From assembly GCA_002723275.1 (NCBI GenBank), contig PBNZ01000002.1, positions 292,516-356,515 on the forward strand: 64,000 nucleotides of DNA, in the 5' to 3' direction. Positions 53,126 through 62,038 of this stretch are shown here, one piece after another. Below the pieces are notes generated by a model, which saw nothing but the letters and a program-made list of their open reading frames with translations, did not search any database and was not told the origin of the DNA. This DNA comes from Planctomycetaceae bacterium (GTDB taxonomy: Bacteria > Planctomycetota > Planctomycetia > Pirellulales > Pirellulaceae). How positions within the stretch are numbered: position 1 is the first letter of the stretch; every line of letters begins with the position of its first letter. Position numbers and translations under genes: made by a program.

Positions 53126-53613
53126 GATGTGCCTCCCTGTAATTCCGACCCACGGGTGGAAGAGGATGAGTCGAGGAAGGCGTTGGCATTCCCTTCTTCT
53201 TCCAGGGAGGCATCATCGGTTGGCAAGGGAAGGCTCGGATCGCGCATCCATCGTGATAACTGGAATCGCGCTTTGTTTTGGGAATCGCTATCGCGCTCCG
53301 TCACGACCACAACTTGTAGCAGTCCATCCTGCATTGTGGTCTGGACTTCGATGGATACAAGCCATCCGGGTTCCAGCTCGACGGGAACCTGTTGTACGGA
53401 TTCAGCCGGTGTGATGCCGGCGGCCACTTCGGACATGATACTTTCGGCCAGCAGCTGTCCTCGGGTGACATCCCGCGCTTCACCAGCGGCTCGGAGTCCG
53501 AGTCTCACCAGCTGAGAGAGCATCACCATGGCCATTGCCAAGATGGTCATGGCGAGGATGACCTCGACCAGAGAAAGCCCTTGCGTTCGACGGAACTGAG
53601 AAGCTTTCGTCAT
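53122..53613 (-). CDS. gspI: Minor pseudopilin GspI, 163 aa
   Basis: The prepilin signal is Thr-Gln-Gly followed by Leu-Ser-Leu-Val-Glu-Val-Ile-Leu-Ala-Met, with Glu5. The short mature domain has Ser-Ile-Glu-Val-Gln and Val-Val-Val-Thr-Glu-Arg-Asp strands and a Ser-rich acidic tail. Position between gspH and gspJ with four-base overlaps on both sides supports the name; sequence alone could also be another minor pseudopilin. Confidence 0.8.
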   Translation of the reverse strand: MTKASQFRRTQGLSLVEVILAMTILAMAMVMLSQLVRLGLRAAGEARDVTRGQLLAESIMSEVAAGITPAESVQQVPVELEPGWLVSIEVQTTMQDGLLQVVVVTERDSDSQNKARFQLSRWMRDPSLPLPTDDASLEEEGNANAFLDSSSSTRGSELQGGTS

Positions 53614-54323
53614 CGATTCGCCCTCGCTGCGGCGCTGCGGCCAGCTGCATTCAGCGCATCGATGACCTGAGGGTTGCCGACCCGAGCCAGACCTGTCAGC
53701 CCGCGAAGCGTGATCTCAATAGCCTGTTGTCGATCGTTCGCGACCGTCAGTGTCGCCGTTGAAGTCGTGCCGTCGGGGAAGAAAAAAATCGGCATTCCCC
53801 AGGACACGTCTCTCGTGGCTTCACGCGAAGCCGCTGTCGACCCGACATCTTCCATCGCCGGGCTCATTTCGAACGAACTTAATTCAACCGAAGTTCGTTG
53901 GTCGACCCGGACGTCAGCCCCGACAAAGTACACACCTTCAGGCAGTGTCCGCATGGGCAGGCCCGGTGCGGCACCCGGCTGGGAGTAGGCTGCCTGGCTT
54001 GAATTGTCATCCGCGGTTGAGCTCAGCAGAGCGTCTTCGAGGGAGGACTGTTCGGTGGTCGCAAACCGATCGGAGAACACACCGTGTTGGAACACCTGGA
54101 CTTTGCCGGTTTTGATCGCTTGATTACGAGCGCGTGCGAATTCGGTTTGCACGATTTCGGCGCCCTTCCGCAATCGTTGATCCTCGAAGGCGCCGCGCAT
54201 CACGGGAAGGGCTATGGCTACCGCGGCCACCATGATCGCGATCACCAACATCAACTCGAGCAGCGTGAAAGCAACTCGTCGCTGAATCAATCGCTTTCGG
54301 ACGGATGAGCCGTGCACGTTCAA
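53610..54323 (-). CDS. gspH: Minor pseudopilin GspH, 237 aa
   Basis: The N-terminal hydrophobic segment Phe-Thr-Leu-Leu-Glu-Leu-Met-Leu-Val-Ile-Ala-Ile-Met has Glu5; the residue before the cleavage site is Ala (Arg-Arg-Val-Ala) rather than the usual Gly. The mature part has the GspH/FimT features Arg-Ala-Arg-Asn-Gln-Ala-Ile and Leu-Arg-Gly-Leu-Thr-Gly near the C-terminus. It stands 13 bases after gspG and overlaps gspI by four bases. Confidence 0.82.
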   Translation of the reverse strand: MNVHGSSVRKRLIQRRVAFTLLELMLVIAIMVAAVAIALPVMRGAFEDQRLRKGAEIVQTEFARARNQAIKTGKVQVFQHGVFSDRFATTEQSSLEDALLSSTADDNSSQAAYSQPGAAPGLPMRTLPEGVYFVGADVRVDQRTSVELSSFEMSPAMEDVGSTAASREATRDVSWGMPIFFFPDGTTSTATLTVANDRQQAIEITLRGLTGLARVGNPQVIDALNAAGRSAAARANR

Positions 54324-54336
54324 GCCAAAGCCACAC

Positions 54337-54762
54337 TTATTGCATAATCATTTGATTACTAATGTCATCTTCCGTGCCATCAACTCGGTCGGCTCCCCAC
54401 GACCAGATGCGATAATTTTCCGCGTCTTGGAGTTCGTATTGATACTGATTGCCCCAAGGATCCAGCGGTACTTCCGGTTTATTGAGATAGGGTCCTGCCC
54501 AATTCACCGCGTCACTTGACGGTGACAGGAGCGCCTGTAGTCCTTCGCTGTTGGACGGATACTGCATCATGTGCAGCTCGTACAGGCTGATGGCATTTTC
54601 GAAGAGTCCGATTTGTGATCGAGCTGCATCGATGTTCGCCTTCTTTCTGGCGCTACGGATGAAGATGCCAGCCATCGATCCGAGAATCACGAGGATGACA
54701 AGCACGAGTAGGACTTCCATGAGTGTGAAGCCGCCGCGTCGACGGCGCTGCATACGAAACAT
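54337..54762 (-). CDS. gspG: Major pseudopilin GspG, 141 aa
   Basis: GspG builds the pseudopilus. The cleavage site Arg-Gly-Gly followed by Phe-Thr-Leu-Met-Glu-Val-Leu-Leu-Val-Leu is canonical. The mature part has the diagnostic Pro-x-Asn-Ser-Glu-Gly-Leu-Gln-Ala-Leu, Pro-Leu-Asp-Pro-Trp-Gly-Asn-Gln-Tyr-Gln-Tyr and Trp-Ser-Trp-Gly-Ala-Asp-Arg-Val-Asp-Gly-Thr segments, including the acidic residues of the calcium site. It follows gspF after 48 bases. Confidence 0.95.
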   Translation of the reverse strand: MFRMQRRRRGGFTLMEVLLVLVILVILGSMAGIFIRSARKKANIDAARSQIGLFENAISLYELHMMQYPSNSEGLQALLSPSSDAVNWAGPYLNKPEVPLDPWGNQYQYELQDAENYRIWSWGADRVDGTEDDISNQMIMQ

Positions 54763-54810
54763 TGTGGTTACTCCATTCTGAATAAACGGTGTGTTCTTAA
54801 AGTGTATCTG

Positions 54811-56013
54811 TTAGATGGTGGAAGACATTTTGAATATGGGTAGCAGTAATGCGATGACGACGAATAGCACGATTCCGGCCAAGATCAACAACATGATCGG
54901 TTCCAGAAGTCGAACGGCGAGGTCGAGTCGTCGCGATGTTTGTTTTTCAAGTCCGTCCGCGATGTCGACGAGTACGCTATCGAGAGTATTTGATTCCTCA
55001 GCCACCGCAATCATTTCAACAACTGTATTGGGGAAATGACCGGACGACGAGAGCGGCGTGGCCAGCGAATCACCGGAAGTGATGTTTTCCGAAGCCTGTT
55101 CAACTGCTTCCGAAAGAACTCGATTTCCAGCCGCATCCTGACTGATTTCCAAAGACCGTAGAATCGGCACGCCATTGTGCAGCAGTGTGCCGAGGACTCG
55201 ACAGAAACGTGCGACCGCAAGACTCAAAAAGATGTTTCCCATGATCGGCAAGCGAATTTTCCAGCCGTCTGCCCAACGCCGACCAGATGGCGTCGCCAGC
55301 CGATTCCGACCGTAGATGAAGGCGGCGCAGATTGCTAACGCGATAAAGATTCCGTACTTCTGCAGCGTCTCGCTGGTCCACATCAACCATTCGGTGATCG
55401 CGGGAAGCTGACCTTCGTCTCGCATCTGTTCGAAGATCTGCCCAAAGTTGGGCACGAAAAAGATCAACAAACCAAAGACGACGACCGCTCCTACAACTGC
55501 CAGGAAAATAGGATAAGCGAGAGCACCGAGCGTACGACTCTTGAGGTCTTCTTGTTGTTCGGTGAATTGAGCGATGCGGGCAAGGGAGTCTTCGAGAAAA
55601 CCACCTTCGCTTCCGGCGCGAACCATGCTCACTGCCAGTTCGCCAAAAACCAACTCATGTTGCTTCATCGCTTCTGACAGATTGGCCCCGTCTTCAACTC
55701 GATCTCGTACGTCGTCCAGAACTTCTTGAAGCCTTACGTTGGACGATTGATTTTTGAGTACTTCCAGAGCTCGCAGTAAAGGCACGCCACTGCGGAGTAG
55801 AGCCGATAGTTGGGAATAAAGGGTCGCCAGCTGCTGGCCACCCACTCGTTTCTTGCGACGCCAACTCGGCAATGCCTGACTGGTCTGCACCTGCAAGGGA
55901 AAGAGGGATTGACCGGACAAAACGGCGACAGCTTCTCGTTCAGAGCTGGCCGAGACGGTTCCGGAAACCCGTTTTCCTTGCACATCACGGGCGATGTAGG
56001 CGAAGTCAGGCAT
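54811..56013 (-). CDS. gspF: Type II secretion inner-membrane protein GspF, 400 aa
   Basis: GspF is the polytopic platform on which the pseudopilus is assembled. It has the two T2SSF domains with Leu-Arg-Ser-Gly-Val-Pro-Leu-Leu-Arg-Ala-Leu-Glu and Leu-His-Asn-Gly-Val-Pro-Ile-Leu-Arg-Ser-Leu-Glu blocks and three membrane helices (Phe-Leu-Ala-Val-Val-Gly-Ala-Val-Val-Val; a second near residue 220; the last near the C-terminus, Leu-Ile-Leu-Ala-Gly-Ile-Val-Leu-Phe-Val-Val). The length is normal. It follows gspE after 23 bases. Confidence 0.95.
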   Translation of the reverse strand: MPDFAYIARDVQGKRVSGTVSASSEREAVAVLSGQSLFPLQVQTSQALPSWRRKKRVGGQQLATLYSQLSALLRSGVPLLRALEVLKNQSSNVRLQEVLDDVRDRVEDGANLSEAMKQHELVFGELAVSMVRAGSEGGFLEDSLARIAQFTEQQEDLKSRTLGALAYPIFLAVVGAVVVFGLLIFFVPNFGQIFEQMRDEGQLPAITEWLMWTSETLQKYGIFIALAICAAFIYGRNRLATPSGRRWADGWKIRLPIMGNIFLSLAVARFCRVLGTLLHNGVPILRSLEISQDAAGNRVLSEAVEQASENITSGDSLATPLSSSGHFPNTVVEMIAVAEESNTLDSVLVDIADGLEKQTSRRLDLAVRLLEPIMLLILAGIVLFVVIALLLPIFKMSSTI

Positions 56014-56036
56014 AGTTGTTTATTGATAGGTTGAGG

Positions 56037-57734
56037 TTAGACGCGATCGCTCTTCGTCACGCGAATCACTTCGTCGATTGAGGTTTTTCCATCCAATACT
56101 TTGCGCCATCCATCCTGACGCAACGTGACCATGCCGTCGGCGACCGCGCTCTTGCGTACTTCCCAAGAACTGTTCCGATCGTGTGCGAGGTCGCGAACTT
56201 TTTCGGTTGTCAGTAACAATTCATAAATGCCGGCTCGGCCACGATAACCCACTTGGCGACATTCGCGACAACCAACGCTCCGCATCACTTGGTTGCCGTT
56301 TTCACGCATTTGGTCCCAGGGGAAATCTGTCGGCACTTCGTCCTCCGTGGGCACGTAGGCTTCAGCACACTCCTTGCACAACAGACGGACTAATCGCTGA
56401 GCCATCACTGCCTCGACCGTACTGGCAACCAAGAAGGGCTCAACTCCCATGTCAATCAGACGGGTGTACGACCCAGCTGCGTCGTTGGTGTGCAGGGTAC
56501 TAAAGACAAGGTGGCCGGTGAGCGAAGCCTGGATGGCATTTTCGGCAGTCTCCAAGTCTCGTATTTCTCCGATCAAGACGACGTCCGGATCGTGTCGCAA
56601 AATCGCTCGCAAAGATTGAGCGAACGTCAAACCAATCTGCGGATGAACTTGGATTTGATTGATGCCGGTCAGTTGATACTCGACAGGATCTTCCGTGGTG
56701 ATGATCTTGGTCGACGGAGATCGGATTTCTTGTAACCCGCTGTAAAGCGTCGTCGTCTTACCGGAACCGGTGGGGCCGGTCACCAGAATGATCCCGTGCG
56801 GGAGACGGATCAACTCATTGAAGGTCTCGTAGATCTCGGGAGACATCCCCAACTTTTGTAATTCAAAAGACATCGCTCCCTTGTCGAGAATACGCAAGAC
56901 GATGCCTTCACCATGGATCATCGGAATCACCGAAACACGAACGTCAATTTCACGCCCTGACACTTTGAGCTTGATCCGTCCGTCTTGCGGTAACCGTTTC
57001 TCGGCAATGTTCAGTTTTGCCATGATCTTCAAACGGCTGATGATTGCCGCCTGGAAACGATTGATCTCACCAGGGACCGGTTGCGGGTGCAATAGGCCAT
57101 CGATGCGGTAGCGGATGACCAGACCGGCTGCTTGAGATTCAATGTGTACATCACTTGCGCGTGACTCGATCGCTTCCAATAGAATCTCGTTGACGAGCCG
57201 AACAACCGAGGCCTCCTGGGCCATCTCTGATAGCTCGGAACCATCCGTTTCAATTTCTTCAAGAAGTTCTACCTGGTCATCGGACGTCTGTTTGATCAGC
57301 CCGTCGATCGTTTCGCTACCGACGCCCAGGTGATTCTTGATCAGTTTGGCGAGATCCCCACGGGCGGCCAGGACTGGGACGATCGATAAACCCGTTGCCG
57401 CACCCACTTCGTCGAGTGGATAAAGGTCGAAAGGATCGCTCGTGGCAACGACCAGGCTGCCGTTTTCACGCCGTATCGGAAAGAGAGAATCACGATAAAT
57501 CAGCCGCTGTGGAAACTGATTAAGAAGACTCAGATCAATGTCCGCTTCGTTGATATCGATGTAGTCGATGCCGACTTCTGAGCCCAACGCTCGTAGCGCG
57601 TCCTCTTCCGTGACATAACCCAATTCCACGGCCTTATCGACAACGCTTGCCCCATTGGCTTGGGCGTCGCGCGATAGATTCAGCTGTTGATCATTCAACA
57701 AGCCGCGCCGCAATAAAATTTCTCCGGCTTCCAT
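56037..57734 (-). CDS. gspE: Type II secretion ATPase GspE, 565 aa
   Basis: GspE is the cytoplasmic hexameric ATPase that drives pseudopilus assembly. The N-terminal 150 residues form an N1/MshEN-like domain. The Walker A motif (Gly-Pro-Thr-Gly-Ser-Gly-Lys-Thr-Thr) lies near residue 320, followed by the Asp box (Thr-Glu-Asp-Pro-Val-Glu-Tyr), Walker B region ([17 protein letters not shown]) and the His box. A zinc module of Cys-x2-Cys pairs (about residues 452 and 486) follows. Length is normal. It is the first gene of the operon, divergent from the EF-hand gene. Confidence 0.96.
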   Translation of the reverse strand: MEAGEILLRRGLLNDQQLNLSRDAQANGASVVDKAVELGYVTEEDALRALGSEVGIDYIDINEADIDLSLLNQFPQRLIYRDSLFPIRRENGSLVVATSDPFDLYPLDEVGAATGLSIVPVLAARGDLAKLIKNHLGVGSETIDGLIKQTSDDQVELLEEIETDGSELSEMAQEASVVRLVNEILLEAIESRASDVHIESQAAGLVIRYRIDGLLHPQPVPGEINRFQAAIISRLKIMAKLNIAEKRLPQDGRIKLKVSGREIDVRVSVIPMIHGEGIVLRILDKGAMSFELQKLGMSPEIYETFNELIRLPHGIILVTGPTGSGKTTTLYSGLQEIRSPSTKIITTEDPVEYQLTGINQIQVHPQIGLTFAQSLRAILRHDPDVVLIGEIRDLETAENAIQASLTGHLVFSTLHTNDAAGSYTRLIDMGVEPFLVASTVEAVMAQRLVRLLCKECAEAYVPTEDEVPTDFPWDQMRENGNQVMRSVGCRECRQVGYRGRAGIYELLLTTEKVRDLAHDRNSSWEVRKSAVADGMVTLRQDGWRKVLDGKTSIDEVIRVTKSDRV

Positions 57735-58148
57735 CAGCGAATGTCCATCCTCTTGCTCGTGGTATCTTCAGTCTACTGGTTTACTTACGCCTAATTCCTC
57801 AGCAAATCTACTCGCCCAACCGGGCAGCCAAATCTTGTGGATCCGAGGCTGCGGACTTCATCGAACGACAATGGGCTGGGGGGTGCCTGGGCTATCTCAG
57901 CACCATCAAGGCGGGTCGACCGATACGCATGGCCTGCGCAAACCGCTTTTACTCCGATTAAACCCGACGGAAAGCGGTTGAGTTTCGTTGGTTTCCGAGA
58001 AAGGTTTATTTCTGTAGATCAGATGGGTTTTTGGCGAAATTAATGTTGTCAAAATGGGCTATCGCTCGAAAATTTTTCCTGCTCGGGTCATGTTGCCCCG
58101 GATACAATGCAATTCGAATCGGGTTGCCATAACACTAACGATAGTCCA
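57735..58148. other. Divergent intergenic region in front of the secretion operon
   Basis: About 414 bases between the starts of gspE (minus) and the EF-hand gene (plus). It should hold the promoter of the whole secretion operon. The left half has GC content like coding DNA but no ORF with a start signal; the right half (57940-58110) is AT-richer with several candidate hexamers and no clear pair. No terminator or RNA gene seen. Confidence 0.4.
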
Positions 58149-59129
58149 ATGAATCAAAAATCCCAACTCCGACCGTTCTTCTTGGGACTGTCTTGTCTCT
58201 TTTTCTTGACATGTCTCCTTAGCACGGCTCCTGTCTCCGCTCAGCAATCGGAGGTGGATGCTGCTTTGCGACTGTTACGGGCCATGGACAAAAACGGTGA
58301 TGGGCAGCTTGAATCGAGCGAAATACCACGTCGGTCGCGACCGGAAGTTGCAAAGATTGCGAAACGCGCCGGCATTGATTCCTCCGGTCCGATACCGATT
58401 GATACATTAAAGAAACAGCTCAGGCAGGAGGCCAAAAATAAGAAAAAAGACGCCGAAGCTTCGTCGAAGGCGGGTGCAGAAAAGTCTGCGCCGCGTTCTC
58501 GAGGTTTTGGTCGAACTCAGGCGAGTAGTACATCTGGCTCGCCCACGGCAACGAGCTCTGCGGGCAAAGAAAGCAGTAAGAGCTCCAAGGACGATTCCAA
58601 AAAGGAAAAAGATGACGACCGACGTACGGCGCGAGTCCGTGCCTATGCTCGGAGCTTGATGAAGCAGTTCGACAAGAACAAGAATGGCGTTTTAGACAAG
58701 GAAGAGTGGAGCAAAATGCGGGGCAATCCCGGGGAGTCGGACGTCAACAAGGATGGCAAACTGACCGTCGATGAATTGACCGCTCGCCTGAGCAGTTACT
58801 CGAGGCGTTCATCTAGTCGTGGCAGTTGGTTCTCGAGATCGCGGTCACGAGAATCGAGTAGCTCCAGCACGCGACGTAAGTCTGGGAGAGACGAGAAACA
58901 GAGTTATCGTTTTTTAACTCCGACCGAGAGATTGAGCGAATCGATGCCGAGAGGTTTGCGAGAAACTTTTTTGAAAGCGGACAAAAACGGTGACGGTCAG
59001 ATCGCCATGGATGAGTTCGCATCTTTTTGGTCGAAGAGTAAGGTCCAAGAGTTTACCGACTTGGATTACAATAACGACGGTGTCATTACCCCCTTGGAAT
59101 ACGTTGCGGCGAAAACCGATTCCGATTGA
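58149..59129 (+). CDS. Exported protein with five EF-hands, 326 aa
   Basis: The signal peptide (Phe-Phe-Leu-Gly-Leu-Ser-Cys-Leu-Phe-Phe-Leu) ends near Val-Ser-Ala-Gln. Five calcium-binding loops with the Asp-x-Asn-x-Asp-Gly pattern are visible: two near residues 45 and 190, then Asp-Val-Asn-Lys-Asp-Gly, and two in the C-terminal third (Asp-Lys-Asn-Gly-Asp-Gly and Asp-Tyr-Asn-Asn-Asp-Gly). Between them are Lys/Ala/Ser- and Arg/Ser-rich low-complexity linkers. It is probably an extracytoplasmic calcium-binding scaffold. The ATG at 58149 is chosen over one 14 codons upstream because it places the signal peptide normally. Ends 4 bases before the convergent aminotransferase. Confidence 0.82.
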   Translation: MNQKSQLRPFFLGLSCLFFLTCLLSTAPVSAQQSEVDAALRLLRAMDKNGDGQLESSEIPRRSRPEVAKIAKRAGIDSSGPIPIDTLKKQLRQEAKNKKKDAEASSKAGAEKSAPRSRGFGRTQASSTSGSPTATSSAGKESSKSSKDDSKKEKDDDRRTARVRAYARSLMKQFDKNKNGVLDKEEWSKMRGNPGESDVNKDGKLTVDELTARLSSYSRRSSSRGSWFSRSRSRESSSSSTRRKSGRDEKQSYRFLTPTERLSESMPRGLRETFLKADKNGDGQIAMDEFASFWSKSKVQEFTDLDYNNDGVITPLEYVAAKTDSD

Positions 59130-59133
59130 TTGG

Positions 59134-60036
59134 TTAAGGGGCGAAACGTTTCGCTTGTTCGATAAAGTCGAAGCCCACGGCATCAATCCAGCTCCGGCAC
59201 AATCTCTGGTAAAGAGGGCCGGGTTTCTCCACCGTAAAGCCACCATTCTGGATCGACGACACGGATAACAGGCAGTAGGGTGTGCTGGAAAGCATGATTT
59301 CGTCAGCCCTTGCTAACTCTGCTTCCGAGATATCGCGAAAGTGAATGGGAGTCATGATTTCGGCTGCCAAACTATCGAGGAACTGTAAGCTTACGCCCGG
59401 TAAGATTCTTTCTTTGGCCGGTGACACGAGTCCCTCGTCGGGCAGGTGCAGCACGATGTTGGCGATTGGAGTTTCTGAGAGGCAACGATTTTCGTCGAGC
59501 AGCAGTGCTGTTGCCTTAGGATCAATCTGTTTGGCCTCGCGGTCGGCCAGATAATAATGCATGCGGCTACGGCACTTGATATGCATCGGCCAGCTCTTAG
59601 GCGATATCTGTTGAGTCTTAACGACGACGACGTTTTGACCGGTATCGTATTTGTTGGCCCAGAATTGGAAGGGCAGAGGATAGCTGTGTACGGCGAGTGT
59701 TGGGGTCGGGACTTCATCCGGCGCGTAGGTTGGATAGATGCCGGGGGTCGCGAATACGGTGATCCCCAAATCACCCCCTGTCGGCAGTTGCTTGAAGTTC
59801 TCGTCGACAATGCGGTGGATGATTTCGGGTAGTTCGGCGGTGGCGATTTGGTCTGCCAGTCCGATTTCGGCCAGACCACCTCGCATTCGATCCAGATGCT
59901 GATCGATCTGAAACACCTTCCCACCCAGAGTTCTCAGCTGTTCCGCGATGGTGATTCCGAGCATGAAGCCGCTATCCACCGGCGAGATATGCAGCTCAGC
60001 TGCATCGACATAGCGACCATTCAGATAGGCGATCAT
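59134..60036 (-). CDS. Class IV PLP aminotransferase (branched-chain or D-amino acid type), 300 aa
   Basis: The N-terminus (Tyr-Leu-Asn-Gly-Arg-Tyr-Val, then Asp-x-Gly-Phe-Met-Leu-Gly) and the region Pro-Met-His-Ile-Lys-Cys-Arg-Ser-Arg-Met-His-Tyr-Tyr-Leu-Ala-Asp (Lys for the PLP Schiff base) match fold-type IV enzymes such as IlvE, D-amino acid aminotransferase and aminodeoxychorismate lyase. Later blocks Leu-Leu-Asp-Glu-Asn-Arg-x-Leu-Ser-Glu-Thr and Ile-Leu-Pro-Gly-Val-Ser fit. Substrate class cannot be decided from sequence alone. The length is normal. Convergent with the EF-hand gene. Confidence 0.82.
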   Translation of the reverse strand: MIAYLNGRYVDAAELHISPVDSGFMLGITIAEQLRTLGGKVFQIDQHLDRMRGGLAEIGLADQIATAELPEIIHRIVDENFKQLPTGGDLGITVFATPGIYPTYAPDEVPTPTLAVHSYPLPFQFWANKYDTGQNVVVVKTQQISPKSWPMHIKCRSRMHYYLADREAKQIDPKATALLLDENRCLSETPIANIVLHLPDEGLVSPAKERILPGVSLQFLDSLAAEIMTPIHFRDISEAELARADEIMLSSTPYCLLSVSSIQNGGFTVEKPGPLYQRLCRSWIDAVGFDFIEQAKRFAP

Positions 60037-60188
60037 TCGGAATCCCTGTTGGGCAGAAGCGGTCCTTGACTGATTACCGTAGCACAGAGCTTATCGGAAA
60101 AGCGGTCGCTCGATAAGGCTTTGGAACGGAGAGATCGCGGAGCGAAAACGAGATTCTGCGAGTTGCACCCATGCTGGGGTTCGGCACT

Positions 60189-61151
60189 TCAAGGGGTGGG
60201 ATCCCACAAGGCATACCGTCGCACTTTCGCCATCAGTGGGTTCGCATCCAAATGCCGGTCGAATGTGTGATTCCAACCGACCCATTGTGTGATGTTCTGT
60301 TGATGCATGACGTCGCGATTGGGTCCAAGGCTTTTCGAGGAGATTCCAGAGAAACCCAAGGCAGTCGGCTTCGTTTGCTTGTTGATCACATAGAAGTGTT
60401 TTAACGCTGGATCTTTGGTGTTGTAGGTCGAATAGATCTGATCAACGGCGTAGGTTGCCATCCCATGGATGCCTTCCGGACGTAGCCATCCGCGCGCAAC
60501 GGCTGGAGCCAACAACACGGCTCGGGGCCGAAATTCTGGCCGTCGTTCTTCGGAGAGGACGTTGCCTTTCAGCGCGCCTCCGCCAAGCAGGTGAAGGGTG
60601 CCAGTTACGATTCGTGCACCGAAGCTATATCCGATCAAACTGACCGTGGAGGAATCGGACATGCCTCCCATCGTGTGAGCCAGATAGAAGGATTCACCGT
60701 CAGCTCGTGCGGCCTTTGTCCGGGCATCACGGATTCGCCCACGGATTGGAGTGCTAGGCCAGGACCAGATGACGAAACGGGTATTTGCCGGACGATTTAA
60801 TCGTTGGTAAACACGCATGCCCCTTTGGAAAACTTCATCTTTTCGAATACGGTTCCCATGGATGTAGAAACATGTGATTTGCGCGGGGTCCGACGTTCCA
60901 TAAAAATCCTGAGCCATTGACGGTTGCCATTGGCCGCCTTCGAGTCGATAGAACCGCAGGTCCCGTGAGGGCTCACATGTTGCACGGGGGCAAGATAAAT
61001 GGCGCGTGCTGATCAACCAGATATCCGGTTTTTGACAACCTAGTGCTTCCCGAATGCATGACGTTACCGGCGCATCGTCAGCCACCACCGGGCTGAGAGC
61101 CAGGATACTCCAGAAGATCAGGATATTTCGAAGTGTTTGTAGAGTCTTCAC
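60189..61151 (-). CDS. Secreted alpha/beta hydrolase, 320 aa
   Basis: A signal peptide (Ile-Leu-Ile-Phe-Trp-Ser-Ile-Leu-Ala-Leu-Ser) ends near Val-Val-Ala-Asp. The fold is indicated by Phe-Tyr-Ile-His-Gly-Asn (oxyanion strand) and the nucleophile elbow Gly-Tyr-Ser-Phe-Gly-Ala-Arg; a late Trp-Asn-His-Thr-Phe likely supplies the catalytic His. The region resembles DUF900-type hydrolases. Two Cys pairs near the N-terminus fit an exported, disulfide-bonded protein. The start is GTG at 61151 with no Shine-Dalgarno; a small ORF ends 20 bases upstream and could provide coupled translation. Substrate unknown. Confidence 0.75.
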   Translation of the reverse strand: MKTLQTLRNILIFWSILALSPVVADDAPVTSCIREALGCQKPDIWLISTRHLSCPRATCEPSRDLRFYRLEGGQWQPSMAQDFYGTSDPAQITCFYIHGNRIRKDEVFQRGMRVYQRLNRPANTRFVIWSWPSTPIRGRIRDARTKAARADGESFYLAHTMGGMSDSSTVSLIGYSFGARIVTGTLHLLGGGALKGNVLSEERRPEFRPRAVLLAPAVARGWLRPEGIHGMATYAVDQIYSTYNTKDPALKHFYVINKQTKPTALGFSGISSKSLGPNRDVMHQQNITQWVGWNHTFDRHLDANPLMAKVRRYALWDPTP

Positions 61152-61171
61152 GGTTAGCAGTGGAATGACGA

Positions 61172-61345
61172 TTATGCGTCAATAGGCGAAAGAATGGACC
61201 GCCTCCTGCGTACCCGACACTTCCTTGTAGATGCGCAGGCCTCGATGGCGTGCGACAACATTTTATCGGCTTTGAATCGCTGTTGAATGAAGTCTTTGTT
61301 GAACATTTGCAACGCACGCTTGTTGAAAAAAAGCAACTGTTTCAT
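61172..61345 (-). CDS. Candidate small basic ORF (57 aa) upstream of the hydrolase
   Basis: The ATG at 61345 has a GAGGTG five bases upstream, as good as many real genes in the window. The frame runs 57 codons to TAA at 61172-61174. The peptide starts Met-Lys-Gln-Leu-Leu-Phe-Phe-Asn-Lys-Arg-Ala-Leu and is rich in Lys, Arg and Phe, ending with an Arg-rich run; no family is recognised. It stands 20 bases before the GTG of the hydrolase on the same strand, so it may be co-translated with it. Composition and signal support it moderately. Confidence 0.35.
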   Translation of the reverse strand: MKQLLFFNKRALQMFNKDFIQQRFKADKMLSHAIEACASTRKCRVRRRRSILSPIDA

Positions 61346-61431
61346 TTGCACCTCGTAAGTCCTGGTGTAGAGTTTCGTGGCTGAATGGCTTGTCGCGGTT
61401 AATTACTTGCCTTCCCGGAGGACAATTTGTC

Positions 61432-61869
61432 ATGAAGAGGCTCGTATATCTAACGATGGTTCTAGTCACGACGGTGAGTGTGACTGGTTGTCAATCACTT
61501 GGATCACTTGGATCACTTGGATTTGGAAAACGCGGTGCTCGCTGCGGCGCTCAAGCGGACGTTCCGATGTACGCACCAGGTTTCGGTCAATCGTCCCAAT
61601 CGATGCAGGGTCCTGGATGTAAGGGATGCAATTCGAATATGCAATCAGAAACGGTTGTGATACCTGATGGGAGTACCATTACAGACGACATGCAAACTGT
61701 GCCGATGGGTACTCAGCGGTATCGAATGAGTCCGATGACACCGGATGGATCACAGCCCGTTGTGGTCGATCGCCAGATTGTGCCAGGCTCGGTGACTGTA
61801 AGGGATGCTGACTCCAACGCCGTCATCTCGATACCCGGTCCGGAATCAGCGCCAATCCCTCGTAGCTGA
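61432..61869 (+). CDS. Small lipoprotein, 145 aa
   Basis: The signal sequence ends in the lipobox Ser-Val-Thr-Gly-Cys at about residue 20. The mature protein is short, with a Gly-Ser-Leu-Gly-Ser-Leu-Gly stretch encoded by three 9-base repeats (about 61498-61524), two further Cys pairs and a beta-rich C-terminal half (Val-Val-Ile-Pro-Asp-Gly-Ser-Thr-Ile, then Ser-Val-Thr-Val-Arg-Asp-Ala). The ATG at 61432 follows a GGAGG at ten bases; a TTG upstream is rejected. Function unknown; a strong terminator follows it. Confidence 0.72.
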   Translation: MKRLVYLTMVLVTTVSVTGCQSLGSLGSLGFGKRGARCGAQADVPMYAPGFGQSSQSMQGPGCKGCNSNMQSETVVIPDGSTITDDMQTVPMGTQRYRMSPMTPDGSQPVVVDRQIVPGSVTVRDADSNAVISIPGPESAPIPRS

Positions 61870-61897
61870 TTCGAGGATTATGCCGGTAATAGGGTGG

Positions 61898-61953
61898 CTC
61901 GCCACCGGTCGCACGTGACGTCCTGACGCGTGCATCGGTGGCGAGTTTTTTTT
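61898..61953 (+). terminator. Strong intrinsic terminator after the small lipoprotein gene
   Basis: CTCGCCACCG (61898-61907) pairs with CGGTGGCGAG (61936-61945), ten base pairs, with a second internal stem (GCACG at 61911-61915 with CGTGC at 61929-61933). Eight T follow at 61946-61953. This is the clearest plus-strand terminator in the window. Confidence 0.9.
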
Positions 61954-62038
61954 ATGGATGTCGAGCGGGAGAGTTTGACCCGACGCGGAGCCAACGTACG
62001 ATTTATTGCCGAAAAATTTAACTGGTCAGGCAAAGTCG

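Noticed and set aside
61263..61469. Minus-strand frame of 68 residues upstream of the small lipoprotein
   Set aside because: It lies opposite the signal peptide of the lipoprotein and has no start signal; the frame with GAGGTG at 61345 is the better candidate.
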